Shown here piece after piece: positions 8,538 to 15,354 of a DNA stretch of 52,713 nt. The notes under the pieces are model-generated. The model was not told where the DNA came from. It ran no database searches and worked only from the letters and a program-made list of their open reading frames with translations. The DNA lies in the NCBI GenBank assembly GCA_964351025.1, contig CAYGLV010000011.1:1-52713 (forward strand). The letters run 5' to 3'. Every line of letters starts with the position of its first letter. Position 1 is the stretch's first letter. The position numbers were made by a program, and so were the translations under genes. The DNA is from CAYGLV01 sp964351025 (lineage in GTDB: Bacteria; Actinomycetota; Thermoleophilia; Gaiellales; Gaiellaceae).

Positions 8538-9524
8538 CTACCCCTGGGCTTCCTTCAGGGCTGCCTCGTACGAGGCGCGCGCCTTCAGCGTCTGCTCGCC
8601 GGTCAGCGGGACGAACTGGGCGGCCTGCGCGATCTCCGTCTCGTGGTCGAGGATGTAGCCGATGAACGCCTCGACCTCGGGCCGACCGAAGGACGCCTTC
8701 TTCGCGTAGATGAAGAGCGGGCGCGAGAGCGGCTTGTAGGTGCCCGCCTGCGCCGTCTCGACGCTCGGGGCGACACAGCCGTCGCCCCCATCAATCTCGA
8801 GCGCCTTCAGCGTGCCCTGATTCTGCTCGTAGTAGGAGAGCCCGAAGTAGCCGAGGCCGCTTCGCTCGCCGGAGACGCCGGTGACGATGACGTTGTCGTT
8901 CTCGGTCGCCGCGAAGTCGGAGCGGCTCGCGCCCTCTTCGCCGTTGATCTCGCCGGTGAAGTAGTCGAAGGTGCCCGAGTCGGTGCCGGGGCCGAAGAGC
9001 GAGAGCCTCTCGTCGGGGAACGAAGCGTCCACGTCATTCCATCTCTTCACCTTCGAGCCGGGCTCCCAGATCTGCTTCAACTGGTCGACCGTGAGGCAGG
9101 TCGCCCAGTCGTTACCGGCGTTCACGACGACGGTGATCGCGTCGTTTGCGATGTGGAACTCGACGTAGTCGATTCCCTTGGCCTCGCACGCCTGCCGCTC
9201 CTCGTCCTTGATCGGGCGCGACGCGTCGGAGAGGTCCGTCTCGCCGCGGCAGAAGCGCTCGAAGCCGCCGCCGGTTCCCGAGACGCCGACGGTGACTTGA
9301 ACGCCGGGCTGGACGTCGCGGAACCGCTCGGCGGCCGCGGTGGCGTACGGGCCCACCGTGCTCGAGCCGTCTGCCTGAATGCGGCCGGAGAGCCGCTCGC
9401 CGCCGGTGGCGGCGGTCGAGCCCGCGAGGCCTTGGTCGCCGGGCCGTCCGCAGCCGGCCGCGAGGGCTGCGAGGACGACGCTCAGGAGCAGGAGAGCTGA
9501 AATCTTGCCGAGACGAGTAGTCAT
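8538..9524 (-). CDS. pstS: phosphate-binding lipoprotein PstS, first gene of the pst operon
   Basis: A 328-residue PstS. From ATG 9524 the signal peptide ends in the lipobox LAALAAGC (Cys25), so the protein is membrane-anchored. Binding motifs GSSTVGPYA, SGTGGGFERF, DLSDASRP and FGPGTDSGTF match the second PstS almost word for word. An in-frame ATG at 9557 would put charged residues before the signal and lies within about 10 nt of the PHO box, so 9524, preceded by GGGGAG, is preferred. It heads pstS2-C-A-B-phoU. Compared with PstS1 it has a linker after the lipid Cys and a less basic C-terminus. Confidence 0.93.
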   Translation of the reverse strand: MTTRLGKISALLLLSVVLAALAAGCGRPGDQGLAGSTAATGGERLSGRIQADGSSTVGPYATAAAERFRDVQPGVQVTVGVSGTGGGFERFCRGETDLSDASRPIKDEERQACEAKGIDYVEFHIANDAITVVVNAGNDWATCLTVDQLKQIWEPGSKVKRWNDVDASFPDERLSLFGPGTDSGTFDYFTGEINGEEGASRSDFAATENDNVIVTGVSGERSGLGYFGLSYYEQNQGTLKALEIDGGDGCVAPSVETAQAGTYKPLSRPLFIYAKKASFGRPEVEAFIGYILDHETEIAQAAQFVPLTGEQTLKARASYEAALKEAQG

Positions 9525-9565
9525 GGCCGTGAGTCTCCCCGCTGCGCGCGGGAGCATGGGCTGTC

Positions 9566-9598
9566 ACCTGGTAGAGATCCGGTGAAGAAGTGGTGAAT
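9566..9598 (-). promoter_or_regulatory. PHO box, three 11-bp direct repeats, before the pst operon
   Basis: On the minus strand three consecutive 11-nt units are ATTCACCACTT, CTTCACCGGAT and CTCTACCAGGT. The first two are near-consensus for actinobacterial PhoP direct-repeat units. The box lies 42 nt before the preferred pstS2 start and just after the phoR stop, so phosphate starvation probably induces the operon from here rather than by read-through from phoR. Confidence 0.8.
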
Positions 9599-9604
9599 GA
9601 GCCC

Positions 9605-10537
9605 TTACCTCGCCGGGAACGTGCAGCGCACTTCGAGCCCGTGGCCGCGACCTCCGTGCGCCTCGACGGTCCCGCCGGCCGCGGTGACGACGTGCTTGAC
9701 GATCGACAGCCCGAGTCCCGTGCCGCGCGAGGCGCGTGACCGGTCGGCCCGGTAGAAGCGCTCGAACAGGCGCGGCAGCTCCGCCTCGTCCACACCGGCG
9801 CCGTCATCACGGGCGCTGAGGACGACCCCCTCGCCGTTTCGCCGGATCGTGAGCACGAAGTTCGCGCCGGGGCCTGCGTAGCGCACCGCGTTGTCGGCGA
9901 GGTTGCGGGCGATCACTTGGAGCATGCGCGGCCGCACGGCCACGGCTGCCTCGGGGTCCCCCTCGGCGCTCAACCGCACGCCCGCGCGCGCCGCCCGCTC
10001 CTCCAACTCACCCACGACCTGCTTCAGCACGGGGAGTACACGCGTCGCGCCGAGAACGACGACCCGGGCGCCCGACTCCAGCTCGCTGAGGAAGAGCACC
10101 TCGTCGATCAGCTCGCGCACCTGCTCGACCTCGCCGCGAGCCTGCTCGATCAGAGCAGCCACGTCCTCGCCGGGAAGCTGTGCGGTCTCGAGCAGGGTGA
10201 GCAGGCGCGCAAGCGGTGTGCGCAGCTCGTGCGAGACGGCCGCGGTGAACCCCGAGCGCAGCTCCTCGTAGGCGGCAAGATCGCCGGCGGCGTTCAGATA
10301 GACGAGCCGTTCGCGCCGGCCGGCCGCATCGTAGGGGACGACGAACGGCGTCATGCCGCGCTCGCCGCGCAGGAGGTCACCGGGCAGCGGCTCCCCTTCG
10401 TGTACGCCCTCGAGCGCCTGCCGGGCCCGCCTGCTGGCAGCGACGACGATGCCCGCCTCGTCGAGGACGACAACGGCCTCCCGGCTCTCCTCGACGAGGA
10501 CGCGACCGCGGATAGCTTCGCTCTCAACTCCGCTCAC
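9605..10537 (-). CDS. phoR: PhoR-like sensor histidine kinase without transmembrane segments
   Basis: A 310-residue histidine kinase. Residues 10-90 form a PAS-like domain (AVVVLDEAGIVVAASRRA); the HisKA box is FTAAVSHELRTPLARLL with H103. The catalytic domain has N-box RNLADNAVRYA (211-221), G1 DDGAGVDEAELPRLFERFYR and G2 GTGLGLSIV (272-280). The order matches PhoR/SenX3, but neither the N-terminus nor any other part has a hydrophobic helix, so it is predicted cytosolic. GTG start at 10537. It is divergent from the phoP-like regulator and directly upstream of the pst operon; PhoU is the likely signal input. Assignment to the phosphate system is by context. Confidence 0.85.
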   Translation of the reverse strand: MSGVESEAIRGRVLVEESREAVVVLDEAGIVVAASRRARQALEGVHEGEPLPGDLLRGERGMTPFVVPYDAAGRRERLVYLNAAGDLAAYEELRSGFTAAVSHELRTPLARLLTLLETAQLPGEDVAALIEQARGEVEQVRELIDEVLFLSELESGARVVVLGATRVLPVLKQVVGELEERAARAGVRLSAEGDPEAAVAVRPRMLQVIARNLADNAVRYAGPGANFVLTIRRNGEGVVLSARDDGAGVDEAELPRLFERFYRADRSRASRGTGLGLSIVKHVVTAAGGTVEAHGGRGHGLEVRCTFPAR

Positions 10538-10623
10538 GGAGCACAGGCTCTCACAGAAGCACCTGCCGCTCTAGCCACCTGGCGGCCCACGACATCCCTG
10601 CCGGCCTGCATGATGTCGGCAGG

Positions 10624-11328
10624 ATGGCGAAGGTTCTCATCGTCGAGGACGACGACATCATTGCCCAGGGCATGGCTCGCCACCTGGCCGCTGCGGGTTT
10701 CGAGCCTGTCGCCGTCTCGAACGGCGAGACGGGACTCGCGCGACTCCGTTTCGAGCACCCGGATGTCTGCGTGCTCGACCTGATGCTTCCCGGCCTCGAC
10801 GGCTGGCGCTTCATCGAGCAGGCGCGCGACGAGGGGATCGGCACGCCGATCATCGTCGTCTCCGCCCGCGGCACCGAGCACGATCGCGTGCACGCGCTCG
10901 AGATCGGCGCCGACGACTACCTCGTGAAGCCGTTCTCGATGAAGGAGCTCGTAGCGCGCGTCACCGCCGTCGCCCGACGCGGCACTCAGGCCACCGAGCC
11001 CCGGCGCGGCGAGGAGATCGAGCTCGAGGAGCTGCGCCTCGACCCGCGCAACGTGCAGGCCTACGTCGCGGGGCAGAGCGCCGAGCTGACGCCCACCGAG
11101 TTCCGGCTGCTGTACGCGCTCGCCCAGGACGCGGGCCGCGTGCTCTCGCGGGACGAGCTGCTCCAGCGCGTGTGGGGTCGGCGGGCCACCCACCGCGACC
11201 GCACGGTGGACGTGTTCGTGCGCAAGCTGCGCGAAAAGGTGGACACGCGGGCGCCGGCGCACACGTTCATCCAGACACGCTACGGCGTCGGCTACAAGCT
11301 CGAAGCCGTTCCCAAGCAGCCGGCCTAG
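10624..11328 (+). CDS. phoP: PhoP/PhoB-like OmpR-family response regulator
   Basis: A 234-residue response regulator. The receiver domain has the acidic pocket D9-D11, phospho-acceptor D52 (VLDLMLPGLDGW), S80 and K102 (VKPF). A C-terminal OmpR-type winged helix ends with RTVDVFVRKLREKV and IQTRYGVGYKLE, as in PhoP/PhoB. By context it is the partner of the divergent kinase and the regulator expected to bind both PHO boxes. The ATG is directly preceded by AGG with no proper Shine-Dalgarno spacing, so initiation may be leaderless. The 86-bp divergent gap holds two overlapping inverted repeats. Confidence 0.88.
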   Translation: MAKVLIVEDDDIIAQGMARHLAAAGFEPVAVSNGETGLARLRFEHPDVCVLDLMLPGLDGWRFIEQARDEGIGTPIIVVSARGTEHDRVHALEIGADDYLVKPFSMKELVARVTAVARRGTQATEPRRGEEIELEELRLDPRNVQAYVAGQSAELTPTEFRLLYALAQDAGRVLSRDELLQRVWGRRATHRDRTVDVFVRKLREKVDTRAPAHTFIQTRYGVGYKLEAVPKQPA

Positions 11329-11525
11329 CGGGGCAGCGGCACGCCTCGCTCGGCGAGCATGTCCGCGCGCTCGCGCGAGACCTCGACGACGGTATGGCGG
11401 CACGTCACGTGCGAGCCCCGGCCCGCGTCGCCGCGATGGCGCGAGCAGAGCCCGACGCCGCAGCTGAGGCAGAGGCCGACGGCCTGGGCGGCTCGACCCT
11501 CCTTGGTGCACTCGAAACAGCGCAT
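11325..11525 (-). CDS. DUF2180-like small zinc-ribbon protein
   Basis: A 66-residue protein beginning MRCFECTKEG with three cysteine/histidine clusters: CFEC, CLSC and CSRH, followed by HVTCRH. The layout matches small DUF2180-type proteins and probably binds one or two zinc ions. ATG 11525 is preferred because AAGGAGG (11531-11537) sits at ideal spacing; an upstream in-frame start at 11573 would ignore it. The stop overlaps the end of the convergent phoP by 4 nt. Function is unknown. Confidence 0.7.
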   Translation of the reverse strand: MRCFECTKEGRAAQAVGLCLSCGVGLCSRHRGDAGRGSHVTCRHTVVEVSRERADMLAERGVPLPR

Positions 11526-11610
11526 CCGAACCTCCTTCCACGCGTGATGGAAGCGCAGTGGAGCCGCCCGCACATCCGGGGAGCCCCTGATCCGAGGGAC
11601 GCGGGCCTTC

Positions 11611-11787
11611 TCAGGCCGCGGGCTTCAGCAGCACGACGGCGCAGCTCTCGCAGATCGTGTGCGTGACGAGCGGCCCCTGCTGGTCGGGGCCGGCCCAGCG
11701 CTCATGGATCCGGGCGAGCTCCTCATCGGAGCGATCGGGGGGCTGCGTGACCCCACACCAGGCGCAGACTTTCGTGACGACCCCCAC
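11611..11787 (-). CDS. 58-residue CxxC...CxxC zinc-ribbon protein
   Basis: A 58-codon frame from GTG 11787 to TGA 11611. It encodes KVCAWCGVTQ near the N-terminus and HTICESCAVVLL near the C-terminus, two CxxC knuckles separated by about 40 residues, typical of a minimal zinc ribbon. Third positions are almost all G or C, as expected of a real gene here. No good ribosome binding site is visible. It precedes the DUF2180-like gene on the same strand, so the two zinc-ribbon proteins may be co-transcribed. Role unknown. Confidence 0.55.
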   Translation of the reverse strand: MGVVTKVCAWCGVTQPPDRSDEELARIHERWAGPDQQGPLVTHTICESCAVVLLKPAA

Positions 11788-11835
11788 GGCGGGGAGTGTG
11801 AACCCCGGGGAGGACGGAGCTAGCCGAACCCGGAC

Positions 11836-12270
11836 CTATGCCGTGCCCGCGACGACCTTGCGATGGATCTCCTCGGTCAGCCGCTCGATCTGCTCGGTCA
11901 GCTTCGTGTTCGCCTCGATCAGCTGCGTCTGCTGGAGCGCGAGCTCCTCGCGGTGCCTCGCGTCCGCCTCGGCGTGCACCTTGTCTCGGTCGGCCTGCCG
12001 CGTCTGCGCGAGCAGGATGAGGGGTGCCGCGTACGCCGCCTGCAGCGAGAAGGCGAGGTTGAGGAGGATGAACGGGTACGGGTCCCAGCGGAAGCTGAGA
12101 GCAAGGGCGTTGAGCACGATCCAGACGAGGACGAGGGCGCTCTGGCCGAGGATGTACTGCGGCGTGCCGAAGAAGCGTGCCGCCGTTTCGGCCGCACGGC
12201 CGAACGGGTCCGTGCCGTAGGCGCCCTGCAGGCGCTCGTGACCTCGGTGGTGGCGAAGGGGGTCCCGCAT
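11836..12270 (-). CDS. DUF1003 membrane protein
   Basis: A 144-residue protein with the DUF1003 core: FGRAAETAARFFGTPQYILGQSALVLVWIVLNA, a second hydrophobic helix around WDPYPFILLNLAFSLQAAYAAPLILL, then TRQADRDK. Two transmembrane helices are followed by a charged, coiled-coil-prone tail (residues about 100-140). The family is widespread and uncharacterised. ATG 12270 is divergent from the hydrolase with only 21 nt between the starts. Confidence 0.82.
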   Translation of the reverse strand: MRDPLRHHRGHERLQGAYGTDPFGRAAETAARFFGTPQYILGQSALVLVWIVLNALALSFRWDPYPFILLNLAFSLQAAYAAPLILLAQTRQADRDKVHAEADARHREELALQQTQLIEANTKLTEQIERLTEEIHRKVVAGTA

Positions 12271-12291
12271 CGGCGTAGAGTTGCAGACACG

Positions 12292-13167
12292 GTGGACGCT
12301 TACCGCACTCCAGACGAGCGCTTCGAGGGCCTGCCCGGCTTTCCGTTCGCACCGCACTACGTCCAGCAGGACGGCCTGCGCATGCACTACCTCGACGAGG
12401 GCGAGGGCGACCCCGTCCTCCTGCTCCACGGCGAGCCGACCTGGTCGTACCTCTACCGCAAGGTGATCCCGCCCATCGCGGCCGTCGCGCGTGCCGTCGC
12501 GCCCGACTACTTCGGCTTCGGCCGCTCGGACAAGCCGCTGCGGATCGAGGACTACTCGTATGACTTCCACTACCGCTCGATCGAGCAGCTTGTCGAGCAG
12601 CTCGACCTCCACGATCTGACCGTTGTCGTCCAGGACTGGGGTGGCCCGATCGGCCTTCGCCTCGCCGTCGAGCGGCCCGAGCGCGTCGCGCGGCTCGTGA
12701 TCATGAACACGGGCATCGGCGCGGGCCGGGCTCCGTCGCCAGAGTGGCTGCGCTTCCGCGAGTTCGTCCGCCGCGTCGGCACCGACCTGATTCCCGGTCA
12801 GCTGATCCGGATCACGTGCCCCGGCGGGCTCGAGGACGAGATCGCCGACGCCTACGACGCGCCCTGGCCCGTGCCCGAGTCGAAGGCCGGCATCCTCGCC
12901 TTCCCCGAACACGTGCCGGCCGAGCCCGAGAATCCCTCGACGGCGAAGATGCTCGAGGTGAAGGAGGCGCTGACGCGCTGGGAGAAGCCCGCGCTCGTCC
13001 TCTTCGGCGACTCCGACCCGATCTTCTCGCCCCGCGTCGCGGAGAACTTCGTCGAGCGGATCCCCGGCGCCTTCGGCCCCGAGCTGGTCGCCGGCGCCGG
13101 GCACTTCCTGCAGGAGGACGCGGGCGAGCAGATCGGCGCCCGGATCGCGCGGTTCGTCACGGAGTAG
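12292..13167 (+). CDS. alpha/beta-hydrolase, haloalkane dehalogenase-like
   Basis: A 291-residue alpha/beta hydrolase with haloalkane dehalogenase (subfamily I) features. The oxyanion segment HGEPTW has E48 and W51. The nucleophile elbow VVQDWGG has Asp115 and halide-type Trp116. A catalytic acid candidate lies in FGDSDP (D240/D242) and the base is His271 in GAGHFLQED. The Asp nucleophile followed by Trp argues for dehalogenase rather than esterase, though substrate is unproven. GTG 12292 lies 10 nt after a TAGAGT -10-like hexamer, giving a nearly leaderless mRNA. It precedes marR-MFS on the same strand. Confidence 0.85.
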   Translation: MDAYRTPDERFEGLPGFPFAPHYVQQDGLRMHYLDEGEGDPVLLLHGEPTWSYLYRKVIPPIAAVARAVAPDYFGFGRSDKPLRIEDYSYDFHYRSIEQLVEQLDLHDLTVVVQDWGGPIGLRLAVERPERVARLVIMNTGIGAGRAPSPEWLRFREFVRRVGTDLIPGQLIRITCPGGLEDEIADAYDAPWPVPESKAGILAFPEHVPAEPENPSTAKMLEVKEALTRWEKPALVLFGDSDPIFSPRVAENFVERIPGAFGPELVAGAGHFLQEDAGEQIGARIARFVTE

Positions 13168-13179
13168 CTGCTACCATCG

Positions 13180-13199
13180 TTAACCATGTTGATGGTTAA
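13180..13199. promoter_or_regulatory. palindromic operator overlapping the marR start codon
   Basis: A perfect inverted repeat, TTAACCAT-GTTG-ATGGTTAA, spans the marR initiation region. Both candidate ATG codons (13186 and 13192) lie inside it, and a TACCAT -10-like hexamer (13172-13177) lies just upstream. It is the size expected of a MarR dimer site, so autorepression of marR and the exporter is likely. Confidence 0.75.
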
Positions 13200-13608
13200 T
13201 GAGGTTGAACTTGCGAACAGGCTCCGCCCCGTCCTGCTCTCGGTCGCCCGCGAGCTGCGACGTGAGGTGCATTCGCTCGGGGTCACTGGCGGCCAGGTGA
13301 CGCTCCTGAATGCGATCAAGAAGCACGCCGGTCTGAGCCAGCGGGAGCTCGCGGAGCGAGAGCGGATCTCAAGCGCCGCCGCCTCGGCGCACGTGAACCG
13401 ACTGGAGCGGGCTGGGCTCGTGCGCCGCACCCGCTCGGAAACGGACCGGCGCCGGATCGGGCTCGAGGTGACGCCGACGGGGCTGCGCGTGCTGGAGCAG
13501 GTGCGCAAGCGCCGCACCGCGTGGCTCGCCAAGCGCCTCGCGACGCTCGACCCGAAACAGCGCGCAGCGATCGACCGCGCGATCGAGCCGCTGAGAGCGC
13601 TGCTGTGA
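13186..13608 (+). CDS. MarR-family transcriptional regulator
   Basis: A 140-residue MarR winged-helix repressor. Helices around GGQVTLLNAIKKHAGLSQRELAERERISSAAASAHVNRLERAGL form the DNA-binding domain, the wing is RRTRSETDRRRIGLEVT and terminal helices serve dimerisation. ATG 13186 is the longest start and 13192 an alternative; both are inside the palindromic operator. The stop overlaps the GTG of the MFS gene (GTGA), so regulator and exporter are coupled. It probably responds to a small toxic compound exported by that transporter. Confidence 0.9.
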   Translation: MLMVNEVELANRLRPVLLSVARELRREVHSLGVTGGQVTLLNAIKKHAGLSQRELAERERISSAAASAHVNRLERAGLVRRTRSETDRRRIGLEVTPTGLRVLEQVRKRRTAWLAKRLATLDPKQRAAIDRAIEPLRALL

Positions 13609-14852
13609 CCCCGGCCATTCTCGCCCTCAACCAGCGCACGTTTGCCAGCCTGCGCCGCCACCGCAACTACCGCCTCTTCTTCACCGGCCAGGTGATCTCG
13701 GTCACGGGCAGCTGGATGCAGAACATCGGCCTCGCCTGGCTCGTGATCGAGCTGACGCACTCGCCGGTCGCGGTCGGCGGGCTCGCCTTCGCCCGCTTCC
13801 TGCCGTTTACCGTGCTGGGGCTCTTCGCGGGCGTGATCACGGACAGGCTCGACTACCGCCGGCTCGTGATCGCGACCCAGGCATCCTCGATGGCCGTCTC
13901 GGCGCTGCTGACCGTGCTCGTACTCGCGGACCGGGCGACTTTGCCGGTCGTCTACGCGCTCGCGGGGCTGCTCGGGACCGCGCTCGTCTTCGACGCGCCG
14001 GGCCGACACGCGCTCACGTTTCGGATGGTCGGTCGCGACGAGCTGTCGAACGCAATTGCGCTGAACTCGAGCCTGTTCAACGCGTCCCGCGTCATCGGCC
14101 CGGCGATCGCCGGCGTCGTGATCGCGTGGATCGGCGTCGGCGCGTGCTTCCTGGTCAACACCGTCAGCTTCCTCGCCGTGCTCGCCTCGCTGCTCGCGAT
14201 GCGGACGGCCGACCTCTTCCCCGTCGCGCAGGCGACTGAGCGGCCGGAGATCCTGCGCGGCACACGCGAGGGGATCGTCTTCGCGTGGCGCTCGCCCGAG
14301 GTGCGGCTCGTGCTCACGATCGTCGCGGTGATCAGCACGATCGGCTTCAACTTCCACGTCGTGCTGCCGCTGCTCGCCTCGCAGACGCTGAAGGCCGGGC
14401 CGGAGGTGTTCGGGATCCTTTCGGCAAGCTTCGGCGCCGGAGCGCTCGCCGGCGCGCTGCTCTCGGCCGGCTTCGGACGCGCGAGCTGGAAGATCCTGGT
14501 CGCCGGCACCGCCGGCTTCAGCCTCTCGATGCTCGCCCTCGCCCCAATGACCGCCGTCTGGGCCTCCGCTGCGCTGCTCTTCGCCGTCGGGGTCTTCTTC
14601 ACGCTCTGGACGTCGAATGCGAACACGATCCTCCAGCTGCGCGCACCGGACCACCTGCGCGGGCGGGTGGTCGGTCTCTACCTCTTCGCCTTTGCCGGGC
14701 TCGCACCGATCGGCGGGCTGCTCGCCGGCTGGCTCACGGATGTCGGCGGCACCGAGCTCGCCTTCCTCGTCGGCGGCGTGGCCGGGCTCGCCATGGCCGC
14801 GCTCGCGGCGACACAGCTGCGCGGGCTGCTGAAACCGGTACCGGCAACCTAA
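13605..14852 (+). CDS. MFS exporter (EntS/MFS_3-type)
   Basis: A 415-residue major facilitator protein with about twelve transmembrane segments. It begins LRRHRNYRLFFTGQVISVTGSWMQNIGLAWLV, the typical start of the EntS-like MFS_3 family, and has a motif A-like GVITDRLDYRRL between TM2 and TM3. The GTG start overlaps the marR stop by 4 nt. Co-transcription with marR suggests drug or metabolite efflux controlled by that repressor. A hairpin follows the stop. Confidence 0.88.
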   Translation: MTPAILALNQRTFASLRRHRNYRLFFTGQVISVTGSWMQNIGLAWLVIELTHSPVAVGGLAFARFLPFTVLGLFAGVITDRLDYRRLVIATQASSMAVSALLTVLVLADRATLPVVYALAGLLGTALVFDAPGRHALTFRMVGRDELSNAIALNSSLFNASRVIGPAIAGVVIAWIGVGACFLVNTVSFLAVLASLLAMRTADLFPVAQATERPEILRGTREGIVFAWRSPEVRLVLTIVAVISTIGFNFHVVLPLLASQTLKAGPEVFGILSASFGAGALAGALLSAGFGRASWKILVAGTAGFSLSMLALAPMTAVWASAALLFAVGVFFTLWTSNANTILQLRAPDHLRGRVVGLYLFAFAGLAPIGGLLAGWLTDVGGTELAFLVGGVAGLAMAALAATQLRGLLKPVPAT

Positions 14853-14853
14853 G

Positions 14854-14872
14854 ATCCCCCACCAGGGGGGAT
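14854..14872. terminator. hairpin after the MFS gene
   Basis: ATCCCCC-ACCAG-GGGGGAT forms a 7-bp stem beginning 2 nt after the stop codon. No T-tract follows. It may end the marR-MFS transcript, or form part of the leader of the next gene. Confidence 0.5.
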
Positions 14873-14940
14873 GAGCCGGCCCAGGCGAACGCCGATACGG
14901 GGGCTACTGCGGCGTTTCACGAAGTACGGGAGGAAGAAGC
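14873..14940 (+). promoter_or_regulatory. candidate structured leader before the 137-residue gene
   Basis: AACGCCG (14888-14894) pairs perfectly with CGGCGTT (14910-14916) around a 15-nt loop containing GGGGGCT. That loop could pair with the upstream AGCC of GAGCCGGCCC (a pseudoknot). A GGGAGG ribosome binding site follows just before the ATG. The compact fold next to the ribosome binding site resembles a cis-regulatory RNA, but I cannot match it to a named class. Confidence 0.35.
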
Positions 14941-15354
14941 ATGTCGTTCGCACTACGGGCCGATTCGGCCCCCACGCTAGGCGCGGTTCCAAACGGGCTC
15001 ACGTCCGAGCCTCCCCTCAGCCCGATGGCGCTCGGTGCCCGGCCCGCGGTGGCCGAGGTGCCCGCACAGCCGGCGACCCCGGCTCCTGAGCCTGCACCCG
15101 ACCCGGTGCCGGCCGACGCCTGGGCCGTCGAGGACTCCGAGGCCGGGCCACGCCGCGTCGTGATCCGGCTGATCGGCGGCGAGAACGTCGAGCTCGACGA
15201 GACGGGAAGCCGCGACGAGGCGCTCGCGATCGCGCGCGACGTCGTGCGCCGGATCGCCGCCGCGGAGGAGAGCGGCGAGTGGCCGGAGGTCGCGGGCCGC
15301 CTGCTGCGCCCGGGAGCGATCGTCTCGGTGGACGTGCTTCGAACAGACGGCTAG
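14941..15354 (+). CDS. hypothetical protein with a disordered Pro/Ala N-terminus
   Basis: A 137-residue protein in two parts. Residues 1-65 are low-complexity, rich in Pro and Ala (PAQPATPAPEPAPDPVPA) and probably disordered. Residues 70-137 form a compact alpha/beta domain (RRVVIRLIGGENVELDETG, then EALAIARDVVRRI and GAIVSVDVLR). A strong GGGAGGAAGAA ribosome binding site supports ATG 14941. No family is recognised. Its stop overlaps the convergent formyltransferase stop. Confidence 0.7.
   Translation: MSFALRADSAPTLGAVPNGLTSEPPLSPMALGARPAVAEVPAQPATPAPEPAPDPVPADAWAVEDSEAGPRRVVIRLIGGENVELDETGSRDEALAIARDVVRRIAAAEESGEWPEVAGRLLRPGAIVSVDVLRTDG

Noticed and set aside
12852..14654. A 600-codon minus-strand frame opposite marR and the MFS gene
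   Set aside because: Composition (Arg/Glu/Asp/Gly-rich, no hydrophobic core) is typical of antisense frames in high-GC DNA.
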